Positions 33,825 to 43,516 of a stretch of 64,000 bases of DNA are shown here, in pieces. The position numbers were made by a program, and so were the translations under genes. Source of the DNA: Clostridium fungisolvens (lineage in GTDB: Bacteria; Bacillota; Clostridia; Clostridiales; Clostridiaceae); contig NZ_BLZR01000001.1 of NCBI RefSeq assembly GCF_014193895.1, forward strand, positions 496,001-560,000. The letters run 5' to 3'. The notes beneath the pieces were generated by a model, which was not told where the DNA came from, made no database searches, and saw only the letters and a program-made list of their open reading frames with translations. Within the stretch, counting starts at the first letter, position 1. Every line of letters starts with the position of its first letter.

Positions 33825-34286
33825 GTGAATCTTAATATAGTTTTATATCAACCAGAGATACCTCAAAATACAGGTAACATAGCTAGAACTTGTGTTTTGA
33901 CTAATTCAAAGCTACATTTAATTAAACCTTTAGGCTTTGATTTAGATGAAAAGCATGTAAGAAGAGCAGGACTTGATTATTGGCAATATTTAAATATGGA
34001 GATTTATGAAAGCTATGAAGAGTTTATGGAGAAGAATAAAGGAGCTAGAATATTCTTGTCTACAACTCATGCAGAAAGTTATTATGATGAAGTGGAATAT
34101 AAAGAAGGTGATTTCATAATGTTTGGTAGAGAATCATCTGGAGTTCCTGAAAGTGTCCACAATGATTTACAAGGAATAAGGGTTCCGATGATAAATACAT
34201 CAACAAGATCACTTAATCTATCAAACACAGTTTCAATTATTGCGTATGAAGCATTGAGACAAATTGGTTTTCCAAGTATGAAGTAA
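33825..34286 (+). CDS. trmL: tRNA (cytidine(34)-2'-O)-methyltransferase
   Basis: SPOUT-class methyltransferase that methylates the ribose of wobble position 34 in tRNA-Leu. Its 153 residues match the family. Motifs are IVLYQPEIPQNTGNIAR at the N-terminus (about 4-20), KPLGFDLDEKHVRRAGLDYW, the knot residues FIMFGRESSGVP, and MINTSTRSLNLSNTVSI. The GTG start at 33825 has GGAGG 8 bases upstream; an ATG at 33777 gives an extension with no ribosome binding site and outside the family. It lies 15 bp before degV, likely in one transcript. Confidence 0.92.
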   Translation: MNLNIVLYQPEIPQNTGNIARTCVLTNSKLHLIKPLGFDLDEKHVRRAGLDYWQYLNMEIYESYEEFMEKNKGARIFLSTTHAESYYDEVEYKEGDFIMFGRESSGVPESVHNDLQGIRVPMINTSTRSLNLSNTVSIIAYEALRQIGFPSMK

Positions 34287-34301
34287 ATAGGGGGAAGGGA
34301 T

Positions 34302-35141
34302 ATGGAAAAGATTAAAATAGTTACAGACAGTACTGTAGATATCCCCATTGATTTGTTAAAGAAGAATGACGTGGAGGTACTACCACTTCTTATTAATTTT
34401 GGAGAAGAAAGCTATCTTGATGGAGTAGAAATAAATCTTAGGACTATGCTTAAGCGTATAGAAGAAGAAAACGCACTTCCAACCACAGCACAAGTTACCC
34501 CAAATAGATTTTATGAATGTTACAAGAGATATTTAGAAGAGGGTTATAAAATTATATCCTTACATCTTTCATCAGATATGAGTGGAACTTATAACTCAGC
34601 TTGTATAGCTAAAGATATGTTTGACACAGAAGATATAATAGTAATTGACTCGGAAAATGTAACATCAGGATTAGGTATAGTAGTTCTTAAAGCAATAGCT
34701 TTAAGAGAAAAAGGAATGAGCATAAAAGAAATAGAGCATGAATTATTGTTAGCTATACCACATATTAAAAGCGCATTAAGCTTTGAAAGTTTAGATAACC
34801 TAGTTCGTGGAGGAAGGCTCTCAAGAACTGCAGGAGTTATTGGTAGTGTACTTGGAATAAGACTACTATTAGAGGTTAAGCAGGGAAAGATGTCTGTAAT
34901 GGACAAGGTTAGAGGAAGTAAAAAGGCTACTAAAGAAATAATTAGAACATTTGAAACTCTTAAGAGAAAAACAGGAGAGCCAGTTGTGCTTCTGCATATC
35001 GAGAATCAAGATATCTATGAACCTCTGAAAGAATACTTGAACGAAAATGATATTGAATATATTGATGCAGAAGTTGGATGCACAGTTGGAATACACTCAG
35101 GTCCAAAAGCTTGTGGATTATTTTTTATTGAAGAATTCTAA
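34302..35141 (+). CDS. DegV-family fatty-acid-binding protein
   Basis: The 279 residues start with the DegV signature IKIVTDSTVDIP (4-15). Further landmarks are TTAQVTPNRF, ISLHLSSDMSGTYNSA (about 87-102), IDSENVTSGLG, and LDNLVRGGRLSRTAG. DegV/FakB proteins bind a fatty acid and present it to the FakA kinase for incorporation into phospholipid. FakA is not in the window. GGGAAGGG precedes the ATG. Family assignment is firm; the bound lipid is not predictable. Confidence 0.9.
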   Translation: MEKIKIVTDSTVDIPIDLLKKNDVEVLPLLINFGEESYLDGVEINLRTMLKRIEEENALPTTAQVTPNRFYECYKRYLEEGYKIISLHLSSDMSGTYNSACIAKDMFDTEDIIVIDSENVTSGLGIVVLKAIALREKGMSIKEIEHELLLAIPHIKSALSFESLDNLVRGGRLSRTAGVIGSVLGIRLLLEVKQGKMSVMDKVRGSKKATKEIIRTFETLKRKTGEPVVLLHIENQDIYEPLKEYLNENDIEYIDAEVGCTVGIHSGPKACGLFFIEEF

Positions 35142-35200
35142 AACTTATAAGATATTATCAATGATATATTTTATATTTAATATGAGCAGTAGTGATATAT

Positions 35201-35296
35201 GGATGTACCACTTCGTAATAAGATTTATATTTTTAAATACTCTCACCAGAACCCATGAGAGCTTAGAAAATAGATTTCGGTTCGAAGTGGTATACC
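35201..35296. repeat. Element C, copy C5
   Basis: Arms GGATGTACCACTTCG / CGAAGTGGTATACC and apical hairpin CTCTCACCAGAACCCATGAGAG. Adjacent to D1, which starts 5 bases later. Confidence 0.75.
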
Positions 35297-35301
35297 TTTA
35301 T

Positions 35302-35399
35302 AGAGTTCCTAACTCAACTATTAATTTATACATGCCCGAAAATCCCCAGAAGCCGGGATTTTCGAACAAGTATAAATTAAGTTTCGATATAGGAACTCT
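35302..35399. repeat. Element D, copy D1
   Basis: 98 bp. Outer arms AGAGTTCCTA / TAGGAACTCT, inner arms AATTTATAC / GTATAAATT, apical stem CGAAAATCCC / GGGATTTTCG with loop CAGAAGCC. A copy differing at only a few positions lies at 53523, so D moved or was exchanged recently. The loop and the TTTCG on the 3' side resemble C elements, so C and D may be one superfamily. Confidence 0.8.
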
Positions 35400-35403
35400 T
35401 TAA

Positions 35404-36084
35404 TAGACCTTGCTGCTTTTTTACGTTATAAATAAGTATGAAATAAACAAATAAACAAATATAACCTATTAGCAGAAATTTCTATATCAGAATTAAGAAT
35501 AAATAAAGGCAAAATTTTATATACTTATTAATAGAAGAGAAGTTAATAAAAAATTAATAAACACCTCAGAATATATTTCTAAAAATAATCCGTGGATATT
35601 TATTAAGAAATAAAATTAAATCGCCTTTGAATGAAAAGGTATTCATTAGCGTATTTTATCCAATATATGTTTAGTAAATTATCATTAAGAAATTATTATT
35701 TCTTAAGTTTAATTTAGTAACATAAATGAAAAAAGTGTTTCATTTATCCTGTACGTATGCTATAATTACAACGGGCAAATGATTACCAAAATATGCTTAT
35801 GTTATTATTTAAAAGGCTATTCTCTCAGATTTAGGAGAATTATAAACAATGGTGTTTGTTATATACAATTATTTATTAGGTTTTAAAATATAGTTTTAGG
35901 ACATGTATATCTTAATTAATTTTGTATTCATAACAGGCATTTTTTTATTATTAGCCGATATCTTGTTAACTTTTTGAGTAAGTGCTTACATATTTATTTT
36001 GGTATCATAGTACTCGTTCAAAATGTAAATGGTTGGTTATATGTTTGTAACCAAACAATATATAAATCTTAGGAGGGATCTGTA
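35404..36084. other. Long gene-free stretch before the BMP lipoprotein gene
   Basis: Very AT-rich, no gene. At 35550-35662 there is a degenerate trace of element A (ATTAAATCGCCT, then CATTAGCGTATTTTAT). An inverted repeat TTGGTTA / TAACCAA (36033-36039 with 36048-36054) lies just before the ribosome binding site of the lipoprotein gene. I looked for a purine riboswitch because of the downstream nucleoside transporter and found no convincing match. Confidence 0.45.
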
Positions 36085-37173
36085 ATGAACAAGAAAAAAT
36101 TAATGGCTGCTGTAGCTTCGGTGGCAGTAGTAGCAACTCTATTTGCTGGTTGTGCTAGTAAGTCTAATGACAAAACAACTACTGATAACAAGACTTCTGA
36201 TAAGAAGGTAATGGTTGGACTTTCAACTGATGAAGGTGGATTAAATGATAAGTCATTTAACCAAGCAGCTGATACTGGAATAAAGAAAGCTAAAGATGAA
36301 TTCAAATTTGATTATAAGGCTGTTGAATCAAAATCTAAAGATGATTATGAATCAAACCTAGATGCATTAGTATCAGAAAAAGCTAACTTAGTTGTAGGCG
36401 TTGGATTCCAAATGTCTGATGCAGTTAAGAATGCAGCTTCAAAGCATACTGATGTAAACTTTGCTATAGTTGACTCAGCTGTTGATGCTGCTAATGTAAG
36501 ATCAATACTATTTAAAGAACAAGACGGTTCATTCCTTATGGGAGTTATAGCTGGTAAGATGGCTGGAACTGGCAAGGTAGGATTTATTGGTGGAAAAGAC
36601 ATGGAACTTATACAAAAGTTCGAAGCTGGATTTGCAGCTGGAGTTAAAGCTGTTAACCCAACTGCTGCAGAAGATTTAATTGGAAGAAAAACAGTTCAAT
36701 ATGTTGATAGCTTTACAGATGCTGCAAAGGGAAAAGAAGCAGCTAAGAACTTAATCAATGCTGGTTGTACAGTAATATACCATGCAGCTGGTGGAGCTGG
36801 AGAAGGTATGTTCCAAGCTGTTCAAGAAGCAAACAAGAATGGTAAAAAGGTTTGGGCTATAGGAGTTGATATGGACCAAGCGGTTACACTTCCACAATAT
36901 GCTGATGTAATACTTTCTTCTATGATAAAGAAAGTTGACTTCGCAACATACCAAGCTGCTAAAGATATAGTAAATGGTACATTCAAATCTGGTACTGTTG
37001 AATTAGGATTAAAAGAAGGCGGAATAGATATAGCTGGAACTTCAAGCAAGAATACTCCTAAAGATGTTCTTGATTTAGTTGCTAAGTATCAAGCTGCTGT
37101 TAAAGATGGAAAGATAACAGTTCCAACAAAACCAGCTGATGTTAAAACATTTGCACCAGCTGCAGTACAATAA
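36085..37173 (+). CDS. BMP-family nucleoside-binding lipoprotein
   Basis: Substrate-binding lipoprotein of 362 residues (BmpA/PnrA family). It has a signal peptide with lipobox LFAGC, and the lipidated Cys is about 23. The family motifs are GLSTDEGGLNDKSFNQ near the N-terminus, AGKMAGTGKVGFIGG in the middle, and AIGVDMDQ and VILSSMIKK in the C-lobe. It captures purine nucleosides outside the membrane for the ABC transporter in the next three genes. AGGAGGG precedes the ATG. A terminator-like hairpin separates it from the ATPase gene and probably keeps the lipoprotein more abundant than the rest. Confidence 0.92.
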   Translation: MNKKKLMAAVASVAVVATLFAGCASKSNDKTTTDNKTSDKKVMVGLSTDEGGLNDKSFNQAADTGIKKAKDEFKFDYKAVESKSKDDYESNLDALVSEKANLVVGVGFQMSDAVKNAASKHTDVNFAIVDSAVDAANVRSILFKEQDGSFLMGVIAGKMAGTGKVGFIGGKDMELIQKFEAGFAAGVKAVNPTAAEDLIGRKTVQYVDSFTDAAKGKEAAKNLINAGCTVIYHAAGGAGEGMFQAVQEANKNGKKVWAIGVDMDQAVTLPQYADVILSSMIKKVDFATYQAAKDIVNGTFKSGTVELGLKEGGIDIAGTSSKNTPKDVLDLVAKYQAAVKDGKITVPTKPADVKTFAPAAVQ

Positions 37174-37199
37174 TTTAAATATTTATAGGTTCAAAGAAG

Positions 37200-37229
37200 A
37201 GCTAGATGTTGCTACATCTAGCTTTTTTA
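37200..37229 (+). terminator. Intra-operon terminator after the BMP gene
   Basis: Stem AGCTAGATGT / ACATCTAGCT with a short loop and TTTTTT. Placed between binding-protein and ATPase genes, it likely allows partial read-through. Confidence 0.8.
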
Positions 37230-37273
37230 AAGATTTAAGGGGTTTTCTATTTTTATATTAGGAGGTATTAATA

Positions 37274-38815
37274 GTGACAAAAGTGGTAGAAATGAAGGGC
37301 ATCACAAAAATATTCCCAGGAACCATAGCTAACGATGATGTTAATTTTGATCTTAACAAAAGTGAAACACACGTTTTGCTAGGTGAAAATGGAGCGGGAA
37401 AAACCACTTTAATGAACATACTATATGGGTTGTACCAACAAGAGAAGGGTGAAATATATGTTAACGGGCAGCTAGCTAAGATAACAAACCCTAACGATGC
37501 TATAAAGCTTGGAATTGGTATGGTGCATCAACATTTTATGCTTGTTCATAATTTTACAGTTGCAGAAAATATAGTTCTAGGAATTGAACCTAAAAAAGGT
37601 TTGAAGGTAGACATGAAGAAAGCGATAGAGGATGTTAAGGCTATTGCTAAAAAGTATGGTTTCAACATAGATCCAAATGAAGTAATTGAAGACATCACAG
37701 TGGGTAAACAGCAAAAGGTAGAAATACTAAAGGCTTTATATAGAGGAGCAGATATATTAATACTTGACGAACCTACAGCGGTTCTAACTCCTCAAGAAAT
37801 AGATGAGCTTGGAGTTATTATAGATAACTTAAAGTCACAGGGCAAGTCAGTAATTCTTATCACTCATAAGCTTAAAGAAGTTATGAAGATGAGTGACAGA
37901 GTAACCATAATAAGAAGAGGTAAGGTTACTGGAACTGTAAATACTAAAGATACTAATATCGACCAATTAGCGGAGCTAATGGTAGGTAGAAAAGTTAATC
38001 TTGTAGTACAGAAGGCTGAAGCAAAAGTAGGCCGTGAAATCCTTAAGATAGAAAACTTAAATGCTAATGATCATAGAAAACTTCCTGTAGTTAAGAATCT
38101 TGATCTTACAGTACATGCAGGTGAAGTAGTTGGTATAGCCGGAGTAGATGGAAACGGGCAGTCAGAGTTTATAGAAGCTTTAACTGGTCTTAGAAAAGCT
38201 GTTAGTGGAAAAGTAACTATAAACGGCAAAGACATATTTAACAAGGCACCTAAAATAGTTATGGAGTCTGGTGTCGGACATGTTCCTGAAGACAGGCACA
38301 AAAGAGGATTAATACTTAAATATTCATTATTTGAAAACTCAATCTTAGGTATTCATAGAAATAAACCTTTTAGCAAAGGTATCGTATTAAACTATAGCGA
38401 AGTTAGAAAACATTGCAATAAGCTTATAGAAGAGTTTGACGTAAGAACTCCAAATGATGAAGTTTCAGCATCAGCTTTATCAGGGGGAAATCAACAAAAG
38501 CTTATAGTTGCAAGAGAAATATCAAAAGATCCAGAACTTCTAATAGTATGTCAACCAACAAGAGGTCTTGATGTTGGAGCTATAGAATACATTCATAAGA
38601 GAATAATACAGGAAAGAGACAGTGGTAAAGCAGTTCTTTTAGTTTCACTAGAACTGGACGAAATAATGTCTTTATCTGATAGAATAGCAGTAATGTATGA
38701 TGGACAAATCTTAGATATAGTAGATAGAAAAGATGCTACAGAGCTAAAACTTGGAATACTTATGGCTGGTGGTAGTCTTAAGGATGATGAGAAAGAGGTG
38801 AAGGATCTTGAGTAA
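37274..38815 (+). CDS. Nucleoside ABC transporter ATPase (tandem domains)
   Basis: The 513-residue cytosolic ATPase contains two ABC domains, as in sugar/nucleoside importers (NupO/YufO type). The first has Walker A GENGAGKTT (about 37-45), signature VGKQQKVEI, and Walker B ILILDEPTAVLTP. The second has a variant Walker A GVDGNGQSE (about 292-300) and signature LSGGNQQK, with LLIVCQPTRGLDVG in place of the usual Asp-Glu pair. Only the first site is therefore expected to hydrolyse ATP efficiently. GTG start with AGGAGG upstream. Overlaps the permease gene that follows. Confidence 0.92.
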   Translation: MTKVVEMKGITKIFPGTIANDDVNFDLNKSETHVLLGENGAGKTTLMNILYGLYQQEKGEIYVNGQLAKITNPNDAIKLGIGMVHQHFMLVHNFTVAENIVLGIEPKKGLKVDMKKAIEDVKAIAKKYGFNIDPNEVIEDITVGKQQKVEILKALYRGADILILDEPTAVLTPQEIDELGVIIDNLKSQGKSVILITHKLKEVMKMSDRVTIIRRGKVTGTVNTKDTNIDQLAELMVGRKVNLVVQKAEAKVGREILKIENLNANDHRKLPVVKNLDLTVHAGEVVGIAGVDGNGQSEFIEALTGLRKAVSGKVTINGKDIFNKAPKIVMESGVGHVPEDRHKRGLILKYSLFENSILGIHRNKPFSKGIVLNYSEVRKHCNKLIEEFDVRTPNDEVSASALSGGNQQKLIVAREISKDPELLIVCQPTRGLDVGAIEYIHKRIIQERDSGKAVLLVSLELDEIMSLSDRIAVMYDGQILDIVDRKDATELKLGILMAGGSLKDDEKEVKDLE

Positions 38816-39911
38816 AACTACAGCGAAGGGTAAAGAAAATAAAGCGCTACAGATAGTAAAACCAATATTGTTCCCTTTAGCGGCAATAATATTTTCTATA
38901 TTCATTTCAGTGTTTTTCGTAATCTGGGCTAAGGGATACTCCATATTAGATTACTTTAAAGCGCTAGAAGATCTTTTTAGCACCATATGGAAAGGTTCCT
39001 TTGGTAGCGAAATGAACTTATTTAATACTATATTCTACTTGACACCACTTATATTTACCGGTGTAGCAAATGCGGTAGCATTTAAGACCGGATTATTTAA
39101 CATAGGTGGAGAAGGTCAGTTTGTAGTAGGTATGGTAGCAGCAGCTTTAGTTGGAGTTATACCAGGACTTCCTGCAATTATACATCTTCCATTGGTTTTG
39201 ATAGCAGGTATAGCAGCTGGTGGTCTATGGGCAGCAGTACCAGGATATCTTAAAGCAAAGATGGGAACAAACGAAGTTATAAACTCAATCATGATGAACT
39301 ATATAGCAATGTATGCTGCAAACTTTATAATTCTTAGAACATCTTTTGGAGTTCAAGGAAAGTCAGCATCACCACTTATAAAAGAAAGTGCTAGAATTGG
39401 TAGATTCGTGTCAAACTATCAAGCAAACTATGGTGTGTTTATAGGAATAGCAGTAGCAATATTTGTTACATGGCTTTTATGGAAAACTACCACAGGTTAT
39501 GAGCTTAGAGCTGTTGGTTTAAATCCACAGGGAGCAGAATACGGTGGAATAAATATATCAAAAAACATAATACTTGCAATGGTTATATCAGGAGCTATAG
39601 CAGGTCTTGGTGGAGCAGTTCACTTAGCTGGCGGTAAGTACTATACTGATGATTTTAGTACACTTCCAGGTTACGGTTTCAGTGGTATGGCAGTAGCTCT
39701 TCTTGCGAAAAGCCATCCGATAGGATGTATATTTGCAGCTGTACTTTTTGGAGCTCTAAACAGTAGTTCAAAAGTATTACAGTTAAATGGTATACCTAAA
39801 GAAATAGTATATCTTATACAATCAATAATAATAATCTTTGTAGCAACAGACTACATCGTTAAATACTTTGCAGAAAAGAAGAAGAAGAAGGAGGTATTGA
39901 TCAATGGCTAG
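38808..39911 (+). CDS. Nucleoside ABC transporter permease 1
   Basis: 367-residue inner-membrane permease (NupP/YufP type, BPD_transp_2 fold) with 8-10 helices. Landmarks are FKTGLFNIGGEGQF (about 83-96), the coupling region GYELRAVGLNPQGAEYGGI, and AGAVHLAG-like GLGGAVHLAGG. The TTG start overlaps the ATPase stop (TTGAGTAA) and has GAGGTG upstream. It overlaps the next permease gene by 8 bp, showing tight coupling. Confidence 0.92.
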   Translation: MSKTTAKGKENKALQIVKPILFPLAAIIFSIFISVFFVIWAKGYSILDYFKALEDLFSTIWKGSFGSEMNLFNTIFYLTPLIFTGVANAVAFKTGLFNIGGEGQFVVGMVAAALVGVIPGLPAIIHLPLVLIAGIAAGGLWAAVPGYLKAKMGTNEVINSIMMNYIAMYAANFIILRTSFGVQGKSASPLIKESARIGRFVSNYQANYGVFIGIAVAIFVTWLLWKTTTGYELRAVGLNPQGAEYGGINISKNIILAMVISGAIAGLGGAVHLAGGKYYTDDFSTLPGYGFSGMAVALLAKSHPIGCIFAAVLFGALNSSSKVLQLNGIPKEIVYLIQSIIIIFVATDYIVKYFAEKKKKKEVLING

Positions 39912-40836
39912 TATAAATATAATCATGGAACTTTTATCTTCAACCTTAGCTCTTGCAACTCCTTTAATATTCGCAGGTCTTGGCGGAGTATTTTCAGAAA
40001 GATCTGGAGTTGTAAACATAGGTCTTGAAGGTATGATGATCATGGGAGCCTTCTTTGGAGTATATGGGTCCTTCCTTACAGGAAGCGCGATGGTAGGAAT
40101 CATTTTTGCTTTAATAGCAGGTGGACTTATAGCATTAATTCATGCTTTCTTAAGTATAAACCTAAAGGCAGATCAAGTTATATCGGGTACAGCGATAAAC
40201 CTTTTTGCTCAAGCCTTAGCAGCCTTTCTTATCTTTAAGCTTTTCGGAAAAGGCGGACAAACGGATGGTGTTAATGGTTTAGCATACAATATACCAAAAG
40301 CTTTAAGAGATATGCCGGTGCTCGGTAAACTTGTAGGAGACTTAAATTGGTTTGTATATGCAGCAATAGTTGCAGTAATAATAGCACACTTTGTACTATA
40401 CAAAACTCCGTGGGGACTTAGAATAAGAGCCGTTGGAGAACATCCAAAGGCAGCAGATACTCTAGGAATAAATGTATATAAAGTAAGATATATATGTGTT
40501 GTATTATCAGGAATGCTTGCAGGTCTTGGTGGAGCAGCATTATCACTTGGAAGTACGCCACTATATAGAGATGGAATGGTATCAGGAAGAGGATTTATAG
40601 CCCTAGCAGCTGTTATCTTCGGTAACTGGAAGCCAAAAGGAACACTATTTGCATGTTTACTATTTAGTTTTGCAGATGCCTTCCAGTTGAAATCACAGCT
40701 ACTTGGACTTAAGCTTCCAACAGAAATATACTCAGTGTTCCCTTATGTAATCACAATGATAGCTTTAGCAGGATTTGTAGGTAAGACACAAGCTCCAGCA
40801 GCTGACGGTGTACCTTACGAAAAGGGACAAAGATAA
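39904..40836 (+). CDS. Nucleoside ABC transporter permease 2
   Basis: 310-residue permease (NupQ/YufQ type). It shares with permease 1 the motifs FSERSGVVNIGLEGMM (about 30-45), WGLRIRAVGEHPKAADTLGI and GMLAGLGGAALSLG. About eight membrane helices. Starts within the previous gene. With the two genes before it and the BMP lipoprotein it forms a complete BmpA-NupOPQ nucleoside importer. A strong bidirectional terminator follows. Confidence 0.92.
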   Translation: MASINIIMELLSSTLALATPLIFAGLGGVFSERSGVVNIGLEGMMIMGAFFGVYGSFLTGSAMVGIIFALIAGGLIALIHAFLSINLKADQVISGTAINLFAQALAAFLIFKLFGKGGQTDGVNGLAYNIPKALRDMPVLGKLVGDLNWFVYAAIVAVIIAHFVLYKTPWGLRIRAVGEHPKAADTLGINVYKVRYICVVLSGMLAGLGGAALSLGSTPLYRDGMVSGRGFIALAAVIFGNWKPKGTLFACLLFSFADAFQLKSQLLGLKLPTEIYSVFPYVITMIALAGFVGKTQAPAADGVPYEKGQR

Positions 40837-40865
40837 TTAATTCCGGTAATATATTAAATATACCA

Positions 40866-40908
40866 AAAAGGCATCTCATATAGGCAAAGCCTATATGAGA
40901 TGCCTTTT
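40866..40908. terminator. Bidirectional terminator between converging genes
   Basis: Perfect 20-bp stem (40866-40885 with 40889-40908) around an AAA loop, A-rich on one side and T-rich on the other. Confidence 0.85.
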
Positions 40909-40947
40909 GAATTTATAATTTGGAACTTGTACATCTGCTCTGCAAAG

Positions 40948-41019
40948 TAGATAAACTAATTCAATACCTAAACTCCATCCATATAAAGATTTCGGATGGA
41001 ACTAGTATAGCTTTATCTA
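40948..41019. repeat. Element E, copy E2
   Basis: Outer arms TAGATAAA / TTTATCTA with inner CCATCC / GGATGG hairpin and GATTTCGG as in element C. It reaches the stop codon of the PBP gene on the minus strand. Confidence 0.45.
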
Positions 41020-43068
41020 TGACCCTATAGAGTAACTTAATATGTTTTTTACCTTAGGAACTAGATATTTAGTTCCTCCAATTGACTTAGCATCTTCCAT
41101 TATCATAGATACAACGACTTTAGGGTTGTCTACGTTCATACCTACAAACCAAGAATTTTCTTTGCCGGTTGTATCATTTTGGCTTGTTTTAAGTTCGGCA
41201 GTACCTGTCTTTCCGCCTATGTTTACGCCATTTATTTTAGCTAGATTTGCAGTAGCAGAAGGACTATTTACAACAGATACTAAATCATCTTTTAAAATAG
41301 ATAAGTTCTCCTTTTTTATTGCGCCTTCTTTCCATACCTTCCCTTTGTTCTTATCATTAAGTTCTAGAATCGGAGTCATTATATTCCCGTCATTCACAAC
41401 TGGGCTGTATAGAAAAGCTGCTTGAAGAGGTGTTATAAGCAGTTCACCTTGCCCGTATCCGGTATCCGCAAGAAGTTCGTCAGTTTTTATACTATTGTCA
41501 TTTGATAGTTGATTTTTTGCCATAGGATAGGCAAATGGGAACTCTTCTCCTATACCAAAGGCCTTTGCGCCTTCTGTAAATTTATCTTTTCCTATTTTTA
41601 AAGCTTGTTGTGCAAAATATATATTATGTGAGTATATTAAAGCATCTCTTAAATTTATAGGCTTTCCAGGGTCTACCATTGTAGTTACTTGTTTACCTCC
41701 CCAGGAACTATCTTTTTGCCAACTTGTACCCTTAATATCAAGTGTTTCATCAGGATTAATTATTTTATTGTTTAAGCCTATTGAAGCTGTAACTAATTTG
41801 AAGATTGATCCAGGAGCATAAGCATTATTAAATCTGTTGTCAGACATATCCTTCCATGAAGAATCAAGTTTGCTTTTTATGCTGTTTGTTTTATAAGTTA
41901 CAAATATATTAGGGTCATAAGATGGAGAACTAACGAGAGCTAGAACTTCACCTGTTTTTGGATTTATTGCAGAAGCTGCCCCTTTTTGACCACTCATTTC
42001 ATTATAAGTTTTTTGTTGTAAAGCTAAATCGATAGAAAGTTGGATGTTTTCACCAGCAACAGCATCTTTCTTGGCGATTATAACCTCAGTATCTTTATCA
42101 TTCACTTTTCTAGATATATAAAGTTTTAAACCATCTTGGCCTTTTAGTCGTTTTTCAAAAATTTGTTCTAGGCCAGCTTTACCTATATAACTAGTGTTGC
42201 CGTAGCCATTTCCTTTGTTCTTTTCTAATTCTTCTGAAGTAATAGGTGCGATGTATCCGATTAGTGAACCAATAGCTTCTCCACCATTATATACTCTAGA
42301 GGATTTTTCTAAGTACTTAACACCAGGTATTGAGATAGCTTTTTGAAGCTTGTCTTTTTCTCCTAAGGAGATATCTACCAATGGTATAAATTCATCAAGT
42401 TTATTTTCAGCCCCTTTAATCTTATCATTTATAAAATCAACACTTAGGTCTAGAGTTGAAGCAAGAAGTTGAATGCTAGAATCTTTTGAAGGAAGAAACT
42501 TTCGAGGGTGAATTCCAAGAGAAGCAACTTTATCGTTGTATGCTAATTTAGTCTGTGATCTATCAGTTAATTCACCTCTAGTAGCAGAGATTCTTTGGAT
42601 TTTAACTTTTTCTCCCTTTTCCATCTGAGGAAATATAAGTTTTTCACTCCACTGAATTTTCCAAAGATTGTCCTTATCTTTCTTATCAGAGTTTTTTATT
42701 AAGGTTAGATTGTAATCCTTAATATCTAGTTTTCCAAAGCTGCTATCCATTGATAAATCAAAGGGAATGTTAATAGTCGACTCTTTAGATTTATCTGCTT
42801 GCGATAAATCTTTAGCGGTAATGATAATATTATCACTTTCAAGACTTTTATATATACTATCGTACTTGTCTATAAAATCTTTTTCTGTTATATAACTTTT
42901 TGATTTATCGTCTAAAAGTGAATAGAAGGTCTTATAATCTTTTTTGACTAATGATTCCTTAAATTTATTGAAAGCATCTGAGGGTTTTTCTTGCTTAGAG
43001 CAACCAAGAATAGATAATGGTATTAATAAAATAATAAAAGTTAAAAGAATTTTATTGAACTTTTTCAC
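41017..43068 (-). CDS. MecA-type penicillin-binding protein (class B transpeptidase)
   Basis: About 683 residues. Signal and lipobox (SILGC, Cys about 23), then an NTF2-like MecA_N domain (about 30-150), a PBP dimerisation domain (about 155-320), and the transpeptidase. The active-site motifs are GSIFK (Ser about 421), SHN (about 480) and KTG in GGKTGTAEL (about 619). This order is that of PBP2a and PBP3-like low-affinity class B enzymes, which cross-link peptidoglycan and can lower beta-lactam susceptibility. Resistance itself cannot be read from the sequence. GTG start with AGGAGG 8 bases upstream. It is alone on the minus strand between two BMP lipoprotein loci. Confidence 0.9.
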   Translation of the reverse strand: MKKFNKILLTFIILLIPLSILGCSKQEKPSDAFNKFKESLVKKDYKTFYSLLDDKSKSYITEKDFIDKYDSIYKSLESDNIIITAKDLSQADKSKESTINIPFDLSMDSSFGKLDIKDYNLTLIKNSDKKDKDNLWKIQWSEKLIFPQMEKGEKVKIQRISATRGELTDRSQTKLAYNDKVASLGIHPRKFLPSKDSSIQLLASTLDLSVDFINDKIKGAENKLDEFIPLVDISLGEKDKLQKAISIPGVKYLEKSSRVYNGGEAIGSLIGYIAPITSEELEKNKGNGYGNTSYIGKAGLEQIFEKRLKGQDGLKLYISRKVNDKDTEVIIAKKDAVAGENIQLSIDLALQQKTYNEMSGQKGAASAINPKTGEVLALVSSPSYDPNIFVTYKTNSIKSKLDSSWKDMSDNRFNNAYAPGSIFKLVTASIGLNNKIINPDETLDIKGTSWQKDSSWGGKQVTTMVDPGKPINLRDALIYSHNIYFAQQALKIGKDKFTEGAKAFGIGEEFPFAYPMAKNQLSNDNSIKTDELLADTGYGQGELLITPLQAAFLYSPVVNDGNIMTPILELNDKNKGKVWKEGAIKKENLSILKDDLVSVVNSPSATANLAKINGVNIGGKTGTAELKTSQNDTTGKENSWFVGMNVDNPKVVVSMIMEDAKSIGGTKYLVPKVKNILSYSIGS

Positions 43069-43115
43069 AATAATTACCTCCTAGAAATTATTATTAATTC
43101 TTTATATGAAAGTTT

Positions 43116-43267
43116 TTGAAATTAAATGGTTATTCATCCGATGCTCTTTAGATGAACAACTCTATGATTAAATTTATATTTTTAAAAACTCTGCTTAAAA
43201 CCCAGCAGAATTTTTAAAAATAGTTATAAGATTAGAGTTGTTCATCTTTAATGAGCTTACGCAAAGA
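43116..43267 (+). repeat. Element B, copy B5 (truncated) split by element C6
   Basis: The left end GAAATTAAATGGTTATTCATCC (43118-) matches B2. After GATGCT it is interrupted by C6 and resumes with TTTAATGAGCTTACGCAAAG (43247-43267), as in uninterrupted B2. The rest of the B core is lost. Confidence 0.7.
43151..43246. repeat. Element C, copy C6, inserted in B5
   Basis: Perfect 13-bp arms GATGAACAACTCT / AGAGTTGTTCATC and apical stem CTCTGCT / AGCAGA. Flanked by TTTA on both sides, while the intact B sequence has a single TTTA there. This looks like a target-site duplication. Confidence 0.8.
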
Positions 43268-43516
43268 CAATTGAGTGATGTAACTAATAGCTAACAAAAT
43301 TATAACATAAAATTCCTATATAGTATTAATATGTAATAATAATTCATTTAATTTACTAGAATAATAAACTCATATTGTCGTAAATTATATCTATATAGAT
43401 AAAGCACTTCACTAATGAATTAGTCATAAGATTAGTTTTAAATTAAAAGTTAATCTTCATAATTGAAGGAATTTATCTTGATTTTTAATCCATCATCTAA
43501 GTTTGGAGGGGTTAAT

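Noticed and set aside
35047..35403. 118-codon plus-strand frame over the degV end and elements C5/D1
   Set aside because: Overlaps degV out of frame and then reads through two palindromic repeats; not a gene.
35690..36080. Possible purine or other riboswitch before the BMP-nucleoside transporter genes
   Set aside because: No match to the purine aptamer core or to a c-di-GMP aptamer could be found by eye; only an inverted repeat near the ribosome binding site remains.
41042..41425. 127-codon plus-strand frame opposite the PBP gene
   Set aside because: Antisense shadow of a gene with all three penicillin-binding motifs.
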